A DNA stretch of 64,000 bases from Candidatus Krumholzibacteriota bacterium. Lineage in GTDB: Bacteria; Krumholzibacteriota; Krumholzibacteriia; Krumholzibacteriales; Krumholzibacteriaceae. The notes under the pieces are model-generated. The model searched no databases. It was not told the origin of the DNA and was given only the letters and a program-made list of their open reading frames with translations. The stretch spans positions 1 through 64,000 of the forward strand of contig JAFGEZ010000003.1 in the NCBI GenBank assembly GCA_016931295.1, read 5' to 3'. A program made the position numbers and the translations under genes. Below are positions 25,960 to 35,159 of this stretch, in pieces; position 1 is the first letter of the stretch, and each line of letters begins with the position of its first letter.

Positions 25960-27056
25960 TTCATCGGGTTCATAACCACCGGGGCGGCGAGGTCCTTCGG
26001 GTCGTGATCGGGGAGGATTCGGCGTTCATGCGCCGCCTGATCGTCGACGCGCTCGAAGAGGATCCCGGGATCGAGGTCATCGGCGAGGCGGCCGACGGCC
26101 GCGAGGCGCTCAGGATGGTCGTCGAACTGCGTCCGGACTGCGTCACGCTCGATCTCGAGATGCCCCGCATGGACGGTCTCGAGACGCTTCGGTACATCAT
26201 GGGCGAATGGCCGACGCCGGTCGTCATCCTCAGCGCGCACACGGAGAGCGGCGCCCGGACGACCTTCGACTGCCTCGAGGCCGGCGCGGTCGATTTCGTG
26301 ACCAAGACCCGGCGGGGAAGCGTGTTCGACGGGGCGGAACTCCGTTCGAAGGTCAGGGCGGCCGCGTCGGTCGACGCGGCCAAGGTCCGCTTCGAACCCC
26401 CCGCGCGCAGCATGAAGGTCGCCCGCCGGCGGGCGGTCTCGACCGATCCCTGCCACGCGGTGATCATCGGGGCCAGCACGGGCGGTCCCCAGGCGTTGAT
26501 GGAGGTCGTGCCGCGGTTGCCGGCCGATCTCGAGGCGGCGGTCGTCGTCGTGCAGCACATGCCCCCGAATTTCACGCGCTACATGGCCGAACGTCTCGAT
26601 GCGTGCTCGATGCTTCCGGTCATCGAGGCGGAGGAGGGAATGCCCGTCAGGCCTGGACAGGTGATCGTCGCTCCCGGCGGCATGCACCTCTTCGTCCAGG
26701 AGCGCCGCACGTGCCCGGCATTCATGCTCCTCGCGCGGAACCGGTTCCAGCGGACGGCCTGTCCGTCGGTGGATTTCGCGATGACCTCCTTCTCGTCCCT
26801 CTTCGGGGAACGCATGACGGCCGTCGTGCTCACCGGCATGGGGAAAGACGGCGTCTCGGGGTGCCGCGCGGTGCGAGCCGCGGGGGGCGGGGTCATCTGC
26901 CAAAACCGGGAGACGAGCATGATCTTCGGCATGCCGGGGGCCGTGGTCGCCAGCGGGATCCGCTGCGAGCTGCTTCCGCTCCCGGAGATCGCGCGGGCCG
27001 TCACCCGCAGCGTGAATGGCGCTGCCGCGAGGGAGGCGTGCGATGAAGGTCGATGA
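25956..27056 (+). CDS. cheB: Chemotaxis methylesterase CheB
   Basis: A 366-residue response-regulator-controlled methylesterase/deamidase. The receiver has E20/D21 and phospho-acceptor D66 in VTLDLEMPRMDG. The esterase domain has the full triad S174 (GASTGGPQA), H201 (VVQHMPPNFT) and D298 (TGMGKDGVSG). It overlaps cheD by four bases and cheA by fourteen. It removes methyl groups placed by CheR on the receptor. Confidence 0.96.
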   Translation: MIHRVHNHRGGEVLRVVIGEDSAFMRRLIVDALEEDPGIEVIGEAADGREALRMVVELRPDCVTLDLEMPRMDGLETLRYIMGEWPTPVVILSAHTESGARTTFDCLEAGAVDFVTKTRRGSVFDGAELRSKVRAAASVDAAKVRFEPPARSMKVARRRAVSTDPCHAVIIGASTGGPQALMEVVPRLPADLEAAVVVVQHMPPNFTRYMAERLDACSMLPVIEAEEGMPVRPGQVIVAPGGMHLFVQERRTCPAFMLLARNRFQRTACPSVDFAMTSFSSLFGERMTAVVLTGMGKDGVSGCRAVRAAGGGVICQNRETSMIFGMPGAVVASGIRCELLPLPEIARAVTRSVNGAAAREACDEGR

Positions 27057-28749
27057 CTACAAGGCGCTGTTCACGACCGAAGCCGACGATATCCTGACCC
27101 ATCTCGAGAACGGCGTGATGGGCCTCGAGTGCGGCGGCGACCTCCCCGGCCAGGTGGAGGAACTCTTCCGCCACGCCCACAACCTCAAGGGGATGTCCGG
27201 CGCGATGGGATACGACACGGTCGTCGAGGCGAGCCACGGCCTCGAGAACATCCTCCAGCGATACCGGGACGACGTGTCCGTCGGCCCGTGCGACGACGCC
27301 GATTGCCTGCTCAAGGCCGTCGACCTGCTCAAGGATCTCGTCAGATGCGCCGTGGAGGAATCCGACGCCGGGCGCGGCAACGAGCTGCTCGGCCTCTTCG
27401 TCGAGTCTCTCCGGCCGGTCGCCGAACGGCTGGACGGGTTCGTCCGGCGCGAACCGCCCGATTCGCCGCCGGCATGCCTCGATATGGATCCCGGGAACAG
27501 GCCCGCCGAGGAGGCCGCGGAAGAGAAGACGGAGCCGGAAGAGACGGCCATGCGTTGTCGCCCGAAGGTCACGTCGACCAGGGTGAGACTCGAGTCCCTC
27601 GACCGCATGATGGATTTGGTCGGCGAGCTGATCATCAGCCGCATCCGGCTGCACGGGCTCGCCCGGGAGATGGGCTCGAAACAATTGCTCGACGAGCTCG
27701 CCGCGTCGGGGCGGCTCATATCGCAGATCCAGAAAGAGGTCATGGAGGCGCGTCTCGTTCCCGTTGGCGAGGTCTTCCAGCGGTTCAAGCGGCTGGTCAG
27801 GGACATGTCTCACGACCTGAACAAGAAGATAACCCTCGAGCTCGTCGGCGAGGAGATCGGTCTCGACCGGACCGTGCTCGAATCGATGGTCGATCCGCTC
27901 GTCCATCTCATCCGCAACGCGATCGATCACGGGATCGAGAGCCCGGCCGAACGAACCGCCGGGGGGAAGCCCGCCGGCGCGACGATCCGCCTGTCGGCCC
28001 GGCGCGAGCGCAACTTCGTCGTTCTCGAGGTCGCCGACGACGGACGGGGAATCGACCGGGAGAAGGTGCGCCGCAGGGGGGAGGAGATGGGGCTCGTCAG
28101 GGGCGAGATGACCGACGAGGAGATCTGCCGCGTCATATCGGCGCCCGGCCTCAGCACGACCGAGACGGTGGGAAGATTCTCGGGCAGGGGCGTCGGGATG
28201 AGCGCCGTGAAGAAGAAGGTCGACGCGATCGGCGGTTCGATGCGTCTCGTGAGCCGCGTCGGGGGAGGAACCGTCGTCACGCTCCACCTGCCGGTGAACC
28301 TCTCCATCATCAAGGCGTTGCTCTTCAACGTGGGGGAGGACGTGCACGCGATGCCGATCGAGTACATCAGGGAAACGACCCGTGTCGAGATCGGCTCCTT
28401 CAGGCGGCTGCACGGCCGGGAGGTCTTTTTGACTGGTGGAGAGCCGATCCCCGTCGTCAGGCCGGAGATTCTCTTCGGCATGGCACCGGAGCCGGAGGGC
28501 ACGCGGTTCATCAAGCTCATCGTCATCGAGTCCGGGGAGCGCGCGATCGGCCTGGTCGTCAATCGCATCCTCGGCCAGCAGGATATCGTCATCAAGGGAC
28601 TGCCGGCCATGATCCGGGGCGTCGCGGGGATCTCCGGGGCGACGATCCTCGGGTCCGGCAAGATCGCCTTTATCTGGGACCCGAACATATTCATCAAAGG
28701 AAGGTGCATGCATGAGCCCGATCAAGAGACCGTCGTTTCTGCGGATTGA
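27043..28749 (+). CDS. cheA: Chemotaxis histidine kinase CheA (no obvious P2 domain)
   Basis: A 568-residue CheA. The P1 HPt domain carries phospho-acceptor H46 in FRHAHNLKG. A poorly conserved proline/glutamate-rich linker of only about 40 residues (135-175) stands where P2 would be. P3 dimerisation starts near 176 (RLESLDRMMDLVGELI). P4 ATPase has DPLVHLIRNAIDHGIE, ADDGRGID and GRGVGMSAVK. P5 is a CheW-like C-terminus. The absence of P2, the CheY/CheB docking domain, is notable. ATG 27043 follows GGGAGGCG and overlaps cheB. The 3' end overlaps cheC by 38 bases. Confidence 0.95.
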   Translation: MKVDDYKALFTTEADDILTHLENGVMGLECGGDLPGQVEELFRHAHNLKGMSGAMGYDTVVEASHGLENILQRYRDDVSVGPCDDADCLLKAVDLLKDLVRCAVEESDAGRGNELLGLFVESLRPVAERLDGFVRREPPDSPPACLDMDPGNRPAEEAAEEKTEPEETAMRCRPKVTSTRVRLESLDRMMDLVGELIISRIRLHGLAREMGSKQLLDELAASGRLISQIQKEVMEARLVPVGEVFQRFKRLVRDMSHDLNKKITLELVGEEIGLDRTVLESMVDPLVHLIRNAIDHGIESPAERTAGGKPAGATIRLSARRERNFVVLEVADDGRGIDREKVRRRGEEMGLVRGEMTDEEICRVISAPGLSTTETVGRFSGRGVGMSAVKKKVDAIGGSMRLVSRVGGGTVVTLHLPVNLSIIKALLFNVGEDVHAMPIEYIRETTRVEIGSFRRLHGREVFLTGGEPIPVVRPEILFGMAPEPEGTRFIKLIVIESGERAIGLVVNRILGQQDIVIKGLPAMIRGVAGISGATILGSGKIAFIWDPNIFIKGRCMHEPDQETVVSAD

Positions 28750-29332
28750 CGCGTTGAAGGAGATAGGCAACATCGGCGCGGCCCACGCCGTCACCGGGTT
28801 GTCGCAGCTCCTCGAGGAGCGCATCGACATCTCCGTCACCAACGCGGACATCATCCCGCTGCAGATCATCTACACGCTCTTCAACGGCCCGGAATCGATG
28901 GTCTCCGTCGTGTACATCGAGACCTACAGCGAGAACGGGTTCCGCGGGATGATGTTCCTCATCTTCCCGCACCCCGAGGCGATCAAGATGATCGAGGCGG
29001 TGACGAAGGAATCCTACGCCGGCGAACGGATCAACGACGAGTATTCCCTGTCCGTGCTGAAGGAAGTCGGCAACATCATGTGCGGTTGCTATCTCAACAC
29101 GCTCGCGCAGTTCCTCCGCGTTCCCCTCATGCACACCGTGCCCCAGCTGTCGCACGACATGCTGGGCGCCGTGATGGATTCCATCCTCGTCGACCTGAGT
29201 CTGGAGTCCGATTACGCGCTCGTCCTCGAGACGGCCTTCACCCTCACGTACGGAGGGTGCAAGGGATTCCTGTTCTTCGTGCCGACATCGAATTCGCTCG
29301 ACACGATCTTCGAAGCAATCGGCGTTGAATGA
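28712..29332 (+). CDS. cheC: CheY-P phosphatase CheC
   Basis: A 206-residue CheC with both phosphatase half-sites intact: D13/E17/N20 in DALKEIGN and S114/E118/N121 in SVLKEVGN (D/S-x3-E-x2-N). It dephosphorylates CheY-P and regulates CheD. AAGGAAGG precedes the start inside the end of cheA. With CheD two genes upstream this completes the CheC-CheD feedback pair. Confidence 0.95.
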   Translation: MSPIKRPSFLRIDALKEIGNIGAAHAVTGLSQLLEERIDISVTNADIIPLQIIYTLFNGPESMVSVVYIETYSENGFRGMMFLIFPHPEAIKMIEAVTKESYAGERINDEYSLSVLKEVGNIMCGCYLNTLAQFLRVPLMHTVPQLSHDMLGAVMDSILVDLSLESDYALVLETAFTLTYGGCKGFLFFVPTSNSLDTIFEAIGVE

Positions 29333-29351
29333 GCTGAAAGGAGACCCCGAC

Positions 29352-29729
29352 GTGAAACCGAGAGTACTGGTTGTCGACGACGCGATTTTCATGCGGAAGA
29401 TGATCACGGACATCCTCGAGAACAACGGCCTCGAGGTCGTCGGCGAGGCCGACACCGGTTCGGGCGCCCTCGAATCCTACAAGGAACTGAAGCCCGACCT
29501 CGTGACGATGGACATCATCATGCCCGAGATGAACGGGATAGATGCCGTCCGGGAGATCATGGCCGTCGATTCGCAGGCGCGGATCGTCATGTGCAGCGCC
29601 CTCGGACAGCAGGCGCTCGTGCAGGACGCCCTCGCGGCGGGGGCCAAGGATTTCCTGATCAAGCCCTTCAACCCGTCGAGGGTCATCGAGGTGGTATCCA
29701 AGATCCTGAACCAGGCACCCGTCGTCTAG
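29352..29729 (+). CDS. cheY: Response regulator CheY
   Basis: A 125-residue single-domain receiver with D9/D10, phospho-acceptor D54 (VTMDIIMPEMNG), the conserved S/T in MCSALGQ and K in FLIKPF. It lies directly after cheC and is the likely diffusible output of CheA. I chose the GTG at 29352, eight bases after AAGGAG; a TTG at 29325 in the same frame is less likely. No flagellar switch gene is in the window, so its target is unknown. Confidence 0.94.
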   Translation: MKPRVLVVDDAIFMRKMITDILENNGLEVVGEADTGSGALESYKELKPDLVTMDIIMPEMNGIDAVREIMAVDSQARIVMCSALGQQALVQDALAAGAKDFLIKPFNPSRVIEVVSKILNQAPVV

Positions 29730-29752
29730 GAAGGGCGTCGAAAGGAATACAC

Positions 29753-31564
29753 ATGCCGGAACTCGACAGCAGAGAGCGCGAAGTGCTGGCGAGCTTTGCC
29801 GCGCGCGTCGACCGGAACGATCCCGGGGCATTGAACAACCTCGGCGTGCTCTATTACCGGAAGGGCATGTACGGGGAGGCGATCGCCCAGTTCAAGGACG
29901 CCCTGAAGATCGACGCCCGGTTCGATCTCGCGCGGGAGAACATCCAGTACCTGTTCGCGGAGACGGGCACGGAGGACCCCGACGTCAGCCGCTGGAAGGG
30001 CGAGGTCGAGAAGGATCCAGACAACGTCGAGGCGCTCATGCGGCTCGGCGTCTCGTACCAGAACATGGGACGCCACAAGGAGGCGCTGGAGATCCTCGGC
30101 CGGGTCGTCGAACGCAAGCCGGAGAACTTCATGGCGCGGCTCCACCTGGGCAGCGTCCTCAAGGCGCAGGGGCTCTACCAGCAGGCGCTCGAGCACTACC
30201 TCTACGCGGGGGAGAACGTCGGCACGTCGGCGGTGTACCATACGGATCTCGGCGAGATCTACTACAACCTCGGCAGGACCGACGAGGCGATCTCCGAGCT
30301 CAGGTCCGCGATCAAGCTCGACGCGGAGTACTGGCGTTCGCATTTCCTCCTCTCCTTCGCCTACGGGGATATCGGCCAGTTCCAGGACGCGCTCGAGGAG
30401 AGCCGCGTGGCGAGCCGGCTCAATCCGTCCTTCCAGAACACCGAGGCGAACCTCGCCTTGTCGGACTACGAGCGGCAGGGCGGGGATTCCGCCGGCAACT
30501 CCATGGGCGGCGATATCGCGTCCCTCGAGAGCACGTCCTTCACGCTCGGCGCGGCCTACCGGGAGCGCGGGTACACCAGGGAGGCGCTGAAGGAGTTCAA
30601 CAAGGCCCTCGCCGAGATGGCCGACCGCGACCGGGTGCACATCGAGATCGGGAAGCTCCACCTCGACGAAGGCGCGTACGACGACGCGGCCGAATCCTTC
30701 TACCGCGCGCTCGAGTGCAACGCGGAGAACAGCGAGGCCTTCCGGCTGCTCGGGTGCATCTATCACCTGACCGACGATTTCACCCAGGCGGCAATCTGCT
30801 ACCTGCAGGCGTTCCGTCTGAACTCCGCCGACACCGATACGATGAACAACCTCGGCGTGCTCCTCTACCAGACCGGTCTCGTCGAGGATGCCGAGCGGAT
30901 GTTCAAGAAGGGGCTGAACCTGAAGCTCTACCACCAGGAGCTCAACTACAACTTCCTGAACTGCAACCTGATAAAGGAAGAATACCTGATGGCCGAGAAC
31001 CTCCTGCAGCGTCTCGAGGCCTTCATGGGGAAGAGCGCGCTCCTCTACGAGAAGCGCGCGATGCTGAACTACAAGCTCAACCGGATGACGCTCGCCATGT
31101 TCGACGTCGAGAGCGCCCTCTCGCTCGACCGGCGGCACGGCGACGCGCTCTACCTCAAGGGGCTCATCTTCCTCCGGGAGGAGGACTTCGACGGCGCGAT
31201 TCAGTCGATCGTCGAGGCCAACCGGATCCAGGAGGTCTTCTCCGGATCGCATTTCTTCCTCGCTCTCGGATCCCGCGAAGAGACGGTGGCGCGCGTGCGG
31301 CCGGAGCTCACTGACGATCCCTCCGACGAGCTGATCGAACTGCTCGAGACGGGGATCAAGCGCCGGTTCGACAAGATCCGGGAGGCGCTCGGCTCGGTGC
31401 TCGACCGTCGCGGCGTCGATGCCGTCGCCGCGGGAAGATCGATGACCCGGGAAACCGCCGACCGGGCCGCGCACGACGTGGAAACGACCGGGGACGGCGG
31501 GGCGCCGGAGCCGGACGCCCGGCCGTCGGGGCCGGAGATACTCGAGGAACTGAACGCCGATTGA
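29753..31564 (+). CDS. TPR-repeat protein in chemosensory operon
   Basis: A 603-residue soluble protein built of about a dozen tetratricopeptide repeats (for example ALNNLGVLYYRKGMYGEAIAQF, ALMRLGVSYQNMGRHKEALEIL, TMNNLGVLLYQTGLVEDAERMF). No signal peptide or enzymatic motif is present. The low-complexity C-terminal tail (about 545-603) is charged. AAAGGAA precedes the ATG, 23 bases after cheY. TPR scaffolds of this kind bind partner proteins. Its place between cheY and the DUF4388 protein suggests an output or scaffolding role (inference). Confidence 0.85.
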   Translation: MPELDSREREVLASFAARVDRNDPGALNNLGVLYYRKGMYGEAIAQFKDALKIDARFDLARENIQYLFAETGTEDPDVSRWKGEVEKDPDNVEALMRLGVSYQNMGRHKEALEILGRVVERKPENFMARLHLGSVLKAQGLYQQALEHYLYAGENVGTSAVYHTDLGEIYYNLGRTDEAISELRSAIKLDAEYWRSHFLLSFAYGDIGQFQDALEESRVASRLNPSFQNTEANLALSDYERQGGDSAGNSMGGDIASLESTSFTLGAAYRERGYTREALKEFNKALAEMADRDRVHIEIGKLHLDEGAYDDAAESFYRALECNAENSEAFRLLGCIYHLTDDFTQAAICYLQAFRLNSADTDTMNNLGVLLYQTGLVEDAERMFKKGLNLKLYHQELNYNFLNCNLIKEEYLMAENLLQRLEAFMGKSALLYEKRAMLNYKLNRMTLAMFDVESALSLDRRHGDALYLKGLIFLREEDFDGAIQSIVEANRIQEVFSGSHFFLALGSREETVARVRPELTDDPSDELIELLETGIKRRFDKIREALGSVLDRRGVDAVAAGRSMTRETADRAAHDVETTGDGGAPEPDARPSGPEILEELNAD

Positions 31565-31585
31565 CGGCATCGAAAGGAACGTTCC

Positions 31586-32710
31586 ATGGCCATCCAGTCA
31601 TCGATCAGCGAGCTCGGTCTCTTCGAGCTCTTCCAGATCCTGCACATGAACGCCAAGACGGGCCGGTTGATCGTCTCCGACACCCCCGACGGCCGTGAAG
31701 CGCAGGTCCTGTTCCATGACGGAGCGGTCTCTTTCGCCCAGGTGTACGACAGGGCGGCGCGACCCGTGCCCGCGCTCCTCGTCGAGTGGGGCGTTCTCGA
31801 CGACGAGTCCTTGCGGCGGATGGAGGCGACCCTGCCGCGATACGCCGACCTCCTCGCCTGCCTGGACGGGGAGGGGATCGTTCCCCGCAGCCACATGGAG
31901 AACTTCCTCGGCAACCGCGTGAGGGAATGCGTCTACGAACTCTTCAAGTGGGACCGGGGGGAGTGCCGTTTCATCGACGAGGAGCTCGACGCGCGCACCG
32001 AGGTCCTCGTGGCCCTCAACACGGAGAATCTCATCCTCGAGGGAGCGAGACGCATCGACGAGTGGACCAATATCAAGAACAAGGTGCCTTCCCGGCACTC
32101 CGTCTTCCGCTTCTGCGCGGACAAGGAGAAGGACCAGGCGCTCAACCTGAAGCCGCTCGAGTGGGAGATCCTCTCCCTGATCGACGGCAACCGGTCCGTC
32201 GACGAGGTGAACGGCGCGGTGGGCGAGGATCTCTTCTCCACGAGCAAGCTGATCTACGGGCTTGTCGTCATGGGAGTCATCGAGCTTCGCGACGCCGACG
32301 ACGACGGGGCGGCGGACGGAAGCGAGCAACGGACGCAGTCGCTCATCGAACGCGGGCGGGAGCTGTACGGGCGACTGAACCTCGAACGGGCCGCCGCGGA
32401 ATTCGAGAAGGCCGTCCAGCTCGATCCCGAATGCTTCGAGGCCATCCGGATGCTCGGGGAGATCTACTACAAGATGGACCGCCTCAGCGAGGCCCTCATG
32501 TACCTCGCGAAGGCCCGCTCAATGGATCCCGCCAACCAGAAGGCGATGTTCATCAAGGGATATCTCCACGCCAGGCTCGGCGAGGTCGAGCAGGCGATCG
32601 GCGAGTGGGAGGAACTGCGGGATAAGGCGTCGAGCCGCAGGATCGCCGATCTCGTCACGCACCGGATCGCCGCGGCGAAGGAGTGGGAGAAGGTGCTCCA
32701 GGAGTACTAG
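31586..32710 (+). CDS. DUF4388 (PatA-like N-terminal) and TPR protein
   Basis: A 374-residue cytoplasmic protein. Residues 1-100 match the DUF4388/PatA N-terminal pattern (ISELGLFELFQILHMNAKTG, then GAVSFAQ). A middle winged-helix-like segment (150-235) includes LKPLEWEILSLIDGNRSVDEV. The C-terminus has about three TPRs (AAAEFEKAVQLDPECFEAIRMLGEIYYK). DUF4388 proteins occur next to chemosensory and gliding/pilus regulators in myxobacteria and cyanobacteria. It is the last gene of the operon, following the TPR gene after 21 bases. Function unproven. Confidence 0.8.
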   Translation: MAIQSSISELGLFELFQILHMNAKTGRLIVSDTPDGREAQVLFHDGAVSFAQVYDRAARPVPALLVEWGVLDDESLRRMEATLPRYADLLACLDGEGIVPRSHMENFLGNRVRECVYELFKWDRGECRFIDEELDARTEVLVALNTENLILEGARRIDEWTNIKNKVPSRHSVFRFCADKEKDQALNLKPLEWEILSLIDGNRSVDEVNGAVGEDLFSTSKLIYGLVVMGVIELRDADDDGAADGSEQRTQSLIERGRELYGRLNLERAAAEFEKAVQLDPECFEAIRMLGEIYYKMDRLSEALMYLAKARSMDPANQKAMFIKGYLHARLGEVEQAIGEWEELRDKASSRRIADLVTHRIAAAKEWEKVLQEY

Positions 32711-32905
32711 GATCCCCGCGTCTCCCCCCTCGCCGGAGAACCGCCGGGCGAGTTCCCGCTTCGCCGCCCGGTGCGATCGACCCGCCCCCCGCCTGACCCC
32801 GGCTTTTCATCCTTTCGCCCCGCTTCCCGCCGTGCTATGATGTCGCTCGCTCGTGCCGGCCGCTGGTGCCGGCGGTCCGATATCCCCGTATCCGGAGGTA
32901 GATCG

Positions 32906-35074
32906 ATGCGCGCGGTATGCCTGTCAGTCGTCGCCCTGTGCCTGGTTCTCGCCGCCGTCCCCGTCGGGGCGGACGAGGGGATGTGGCAGCTCGACAAGCT
33001 CGACAAGGATCTCGTCAGGAAGATGAACGCCCTCGGGCTGGAGCTTTCCCAGAAGGAGATCTTCACCCCGAAGGGCGGAGGGATCGCCTACGCGATCGTC
33101 GATCTCGGCGGCGGGACCGGCTCCTTCGTCTCCTCCCGGGGGCTCGTCCTGACGAACCACCACGTCGCCTTCGGCGCGCTCCAGCGGGCCAGCACGACGG
33201 AAAACAACTACATCCGCGACGGATTCCATGCCCCGACGACCGCGGACGAGATCCCGGCCCGGGGCTACGAGGTGGGCGTGCTCCGGTCGATCGAGGACGT
33301 CACGAAGAAGGTCCTCGGAGCCGTCGACGACGGCATGACGCCCCTGGAGCGCTTCGAGGCGATCGAACGCGTGCGCAAGGAACTGATCGCCGGGGCCGAG
33401 GAGGGGGGGGACGTCCGCTGCGAGATCGCCGAGCTCTTCGGCGGCATGGAGTACAAGCTCTTCACCTATTTCTTCATCCGCGACGTCCGTCTCGTCTACG
33501 CGCCCCCCGAGGCGATCGGCAACTACGGCGGCGACATCGACAACTGGATGTGGCCCCGCCACGGCGGCGACTTCTCCTTTCTGCGCGCCTACGTGGCCCC
33601 GGACGGCTCGCCGGCGGACTACAGCGAGGAGAACGTCCCCTACGAGCCCGCCGTGCATCTCGCGATGTCGACGGGCCCCCTCGCCGAGGGTGATTTCGTC
33701 ATGATCATGGGATACCCCGGCAGCACCTATCGCCACCGTTCCTCGTACTCGATCGATCACGCGGAGAACTTCCTCTTCCCCAGGCGCGTGGCGATGTTCG
33801 GCGGTATTCTCGACATCATCCAGGAGGCCTCCGCCGCCGACGGCGACGCGGCGATCAAGCTCGCCCGCCTCGACGCCATGCTCAACAACTCCATGAAGAA
33901 CTACCAGGGGCAGCTCGAGGGTTTCCGCAAGGCGGGGCTCCTCGCACGCAAGCAAGCCGAGGAAAGGGAATTCACCGCCTGGCTCCTCTCCGAACCGGAG
34001 ATGGCCGCGCGGTACGGCGACGTCCTGCCAGGCATCGCGGTCCTCTACGAGGAGAACATGGCGACGCGCGAGATCGCCGACCTGGCGCGTCTCTCCGGCT
34101 TCCTGTCGCAGATGATGCGCGCGGCCGGCACGATCTACAAGTGGAGCGTCGAGAAGGAGAAGCCCGACATGGATCGCGACCCGGGATTCCAGGAGCGCGA
34201 TCTCCCCGACCTGGCCCAGGGGCTGGAGATGCTCGATCGCGGGTACCACCCCGCGACCGATCGCGCCATCCTCGCCTTCCTTTTGCGCATGGCCGCCGAC
34301 CTCCCCGCGAACCAGCGCCTCGTCGCGTTCGACGAGATGATCGAGCGCGAGGAGGGAGCGACGGTCGAGGACAGGATCGAGTCGCTGCTCGACCGGCTCT
34401 ACGGCGGCACGAAGCTCGGCGACGCCGGGGAGCGCATGCGCATGTTCGAGCTCTCCCGCGAGGATCTCCTCGCCGAGAAGGATCCCTTCATCGAGTTCGC
34501 CGCGGCGATCCGGCCCCAGCTCGACGAGATCGAGGAGACGGGGAAGGCCTGGAACGGCGCGATCACCGCGCTCAGGCCGCGGTTGATCGAGGCGAAGCGG
34601 CGCTGGCGGGGAGGATCGTTCTACCCCGACGCGACGAGCACGATCCGCCTCACCTACGGGACGATCGCGGGCTACTCCCCGCGCGACGCCGTCGAGTACG
34701 GCTGGATCACGCGTTTGGGCGGCGTCGTCGAGAAGCACACCGGCGAGACGCCCTTCGATTGTCCCGACGCCCTTCTCGATCTCTACGAGCGGCGCGACTT
34801 CGGGCGGTACCGCGACGAGGCCCTCGACGACGTCCCCGTCGATTTCCTCTCCACCTGCGACATCACGGGCGGCAATTCCGGCTCGCCGATCATGAACGCC
34901 AGGGGCGAGGTCATCGGCGCCGCCTTCGACGGCAACTGGGAGAGCATCTCGGCGGACTACCTCTTCAACGAGGATCTGACCAGGACGATCAGCGTCGATT
35001 CCCGGTACATCCTCTTCATCCTCGAGCAGTTCAGCGGGGCGACCTCGCTTCTCGAGGAGATGTCGATCCACTGA
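32906..35074 (+). CDS. S46-family dipeptidyl-peptidase (DPP7-like)
   Basis: A 722-residue secreted serine peptidase that removes dipeptides from peptide N-termini in the periplasm. A signal peptide ends near GADEG (residue 25). The chymotrypsin-like triad is visible: the His pair at 85/86 in LTNHHVAFG, Asp in GGDIDNWMWPRHGGDF and Ser658 in ITGGNSGSPIMN. The residue 18 after the serine is glycine (G676, FDGNWE). In this family Gly there goes with DPP7-type hydrophobic P1 preference and Arg with DPP11-type acidic preference. CGGAGG lies eight bases before the chosen ATG. A TATGAT near 32836 could be a -10 but has no good -35. Confidence 0.93.
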   Translation: MRAVCLSVVALCLVLAAVPVGADEGMWQLDKLDKDLVRKMNALGLELSQKEIFTPKGGGIAYAIVDLGGGTGSFVSSRGLVLTNHHVAFGALQRASTTENNYIRDGFHAPTTADEIPARGYEVGVLRSIEDVTKKVLGAVDDGMTPLERFEAIERVRKELIAGAEEGGDVRCEIAELFGGMEYKLFTYFFIRDVRLVYAPPEAIGNYGGDIDNWMWPRHGGDFSFLRAYVAPDGSPADYSEENVPYEPAVHLAMSTGPLAEGDFVMIMGYPGSTYRHRSSYSIDHAENFLFPRRVAMFGGILDIIQEASAADGDAAIKLARLDAMLNNSMKNYQGQLEGFRKAGLLARKQAEEREFTAWLLSEPEMAARYGDVLPGIAVLYEENMATREIADLARLSGFLSQMMRAAGTIYKWSVEKEKPDMDRDPGFQERDLPDLAQGLEMLDRGYHPATDRAILAFLLRMAADLPANQRLVAFDEMIEREEGATVEDRIESLLDRLYGGTKLGDAGERMRMFELSREDLLAEKDPFIEFAAAIRPQLDEIEETGKAWNGAITALRPRLIEAKRRWRGGSFYPDATSTIRLTYGTIAGYSPRDAVEYGWITRLGGVVEKHTGETPFDCPDALLDLYERRDFGRYRDEALDDVPVDFLSTCDITGGNSGSPIMNARGEVIGAAFDGNWESISADYLFNEDLTRTISVDSRYILFILEQFSGATSLLEEMSIH

Positions 35075-35159
35075 CCCGTCGGCAAACGGGACGATACGGC
35101 CGCGGACGGGGTGAGGATGAGGGATCCTTTCCCCGTCCGTCCGTCGCGGGAGTGCAGTT

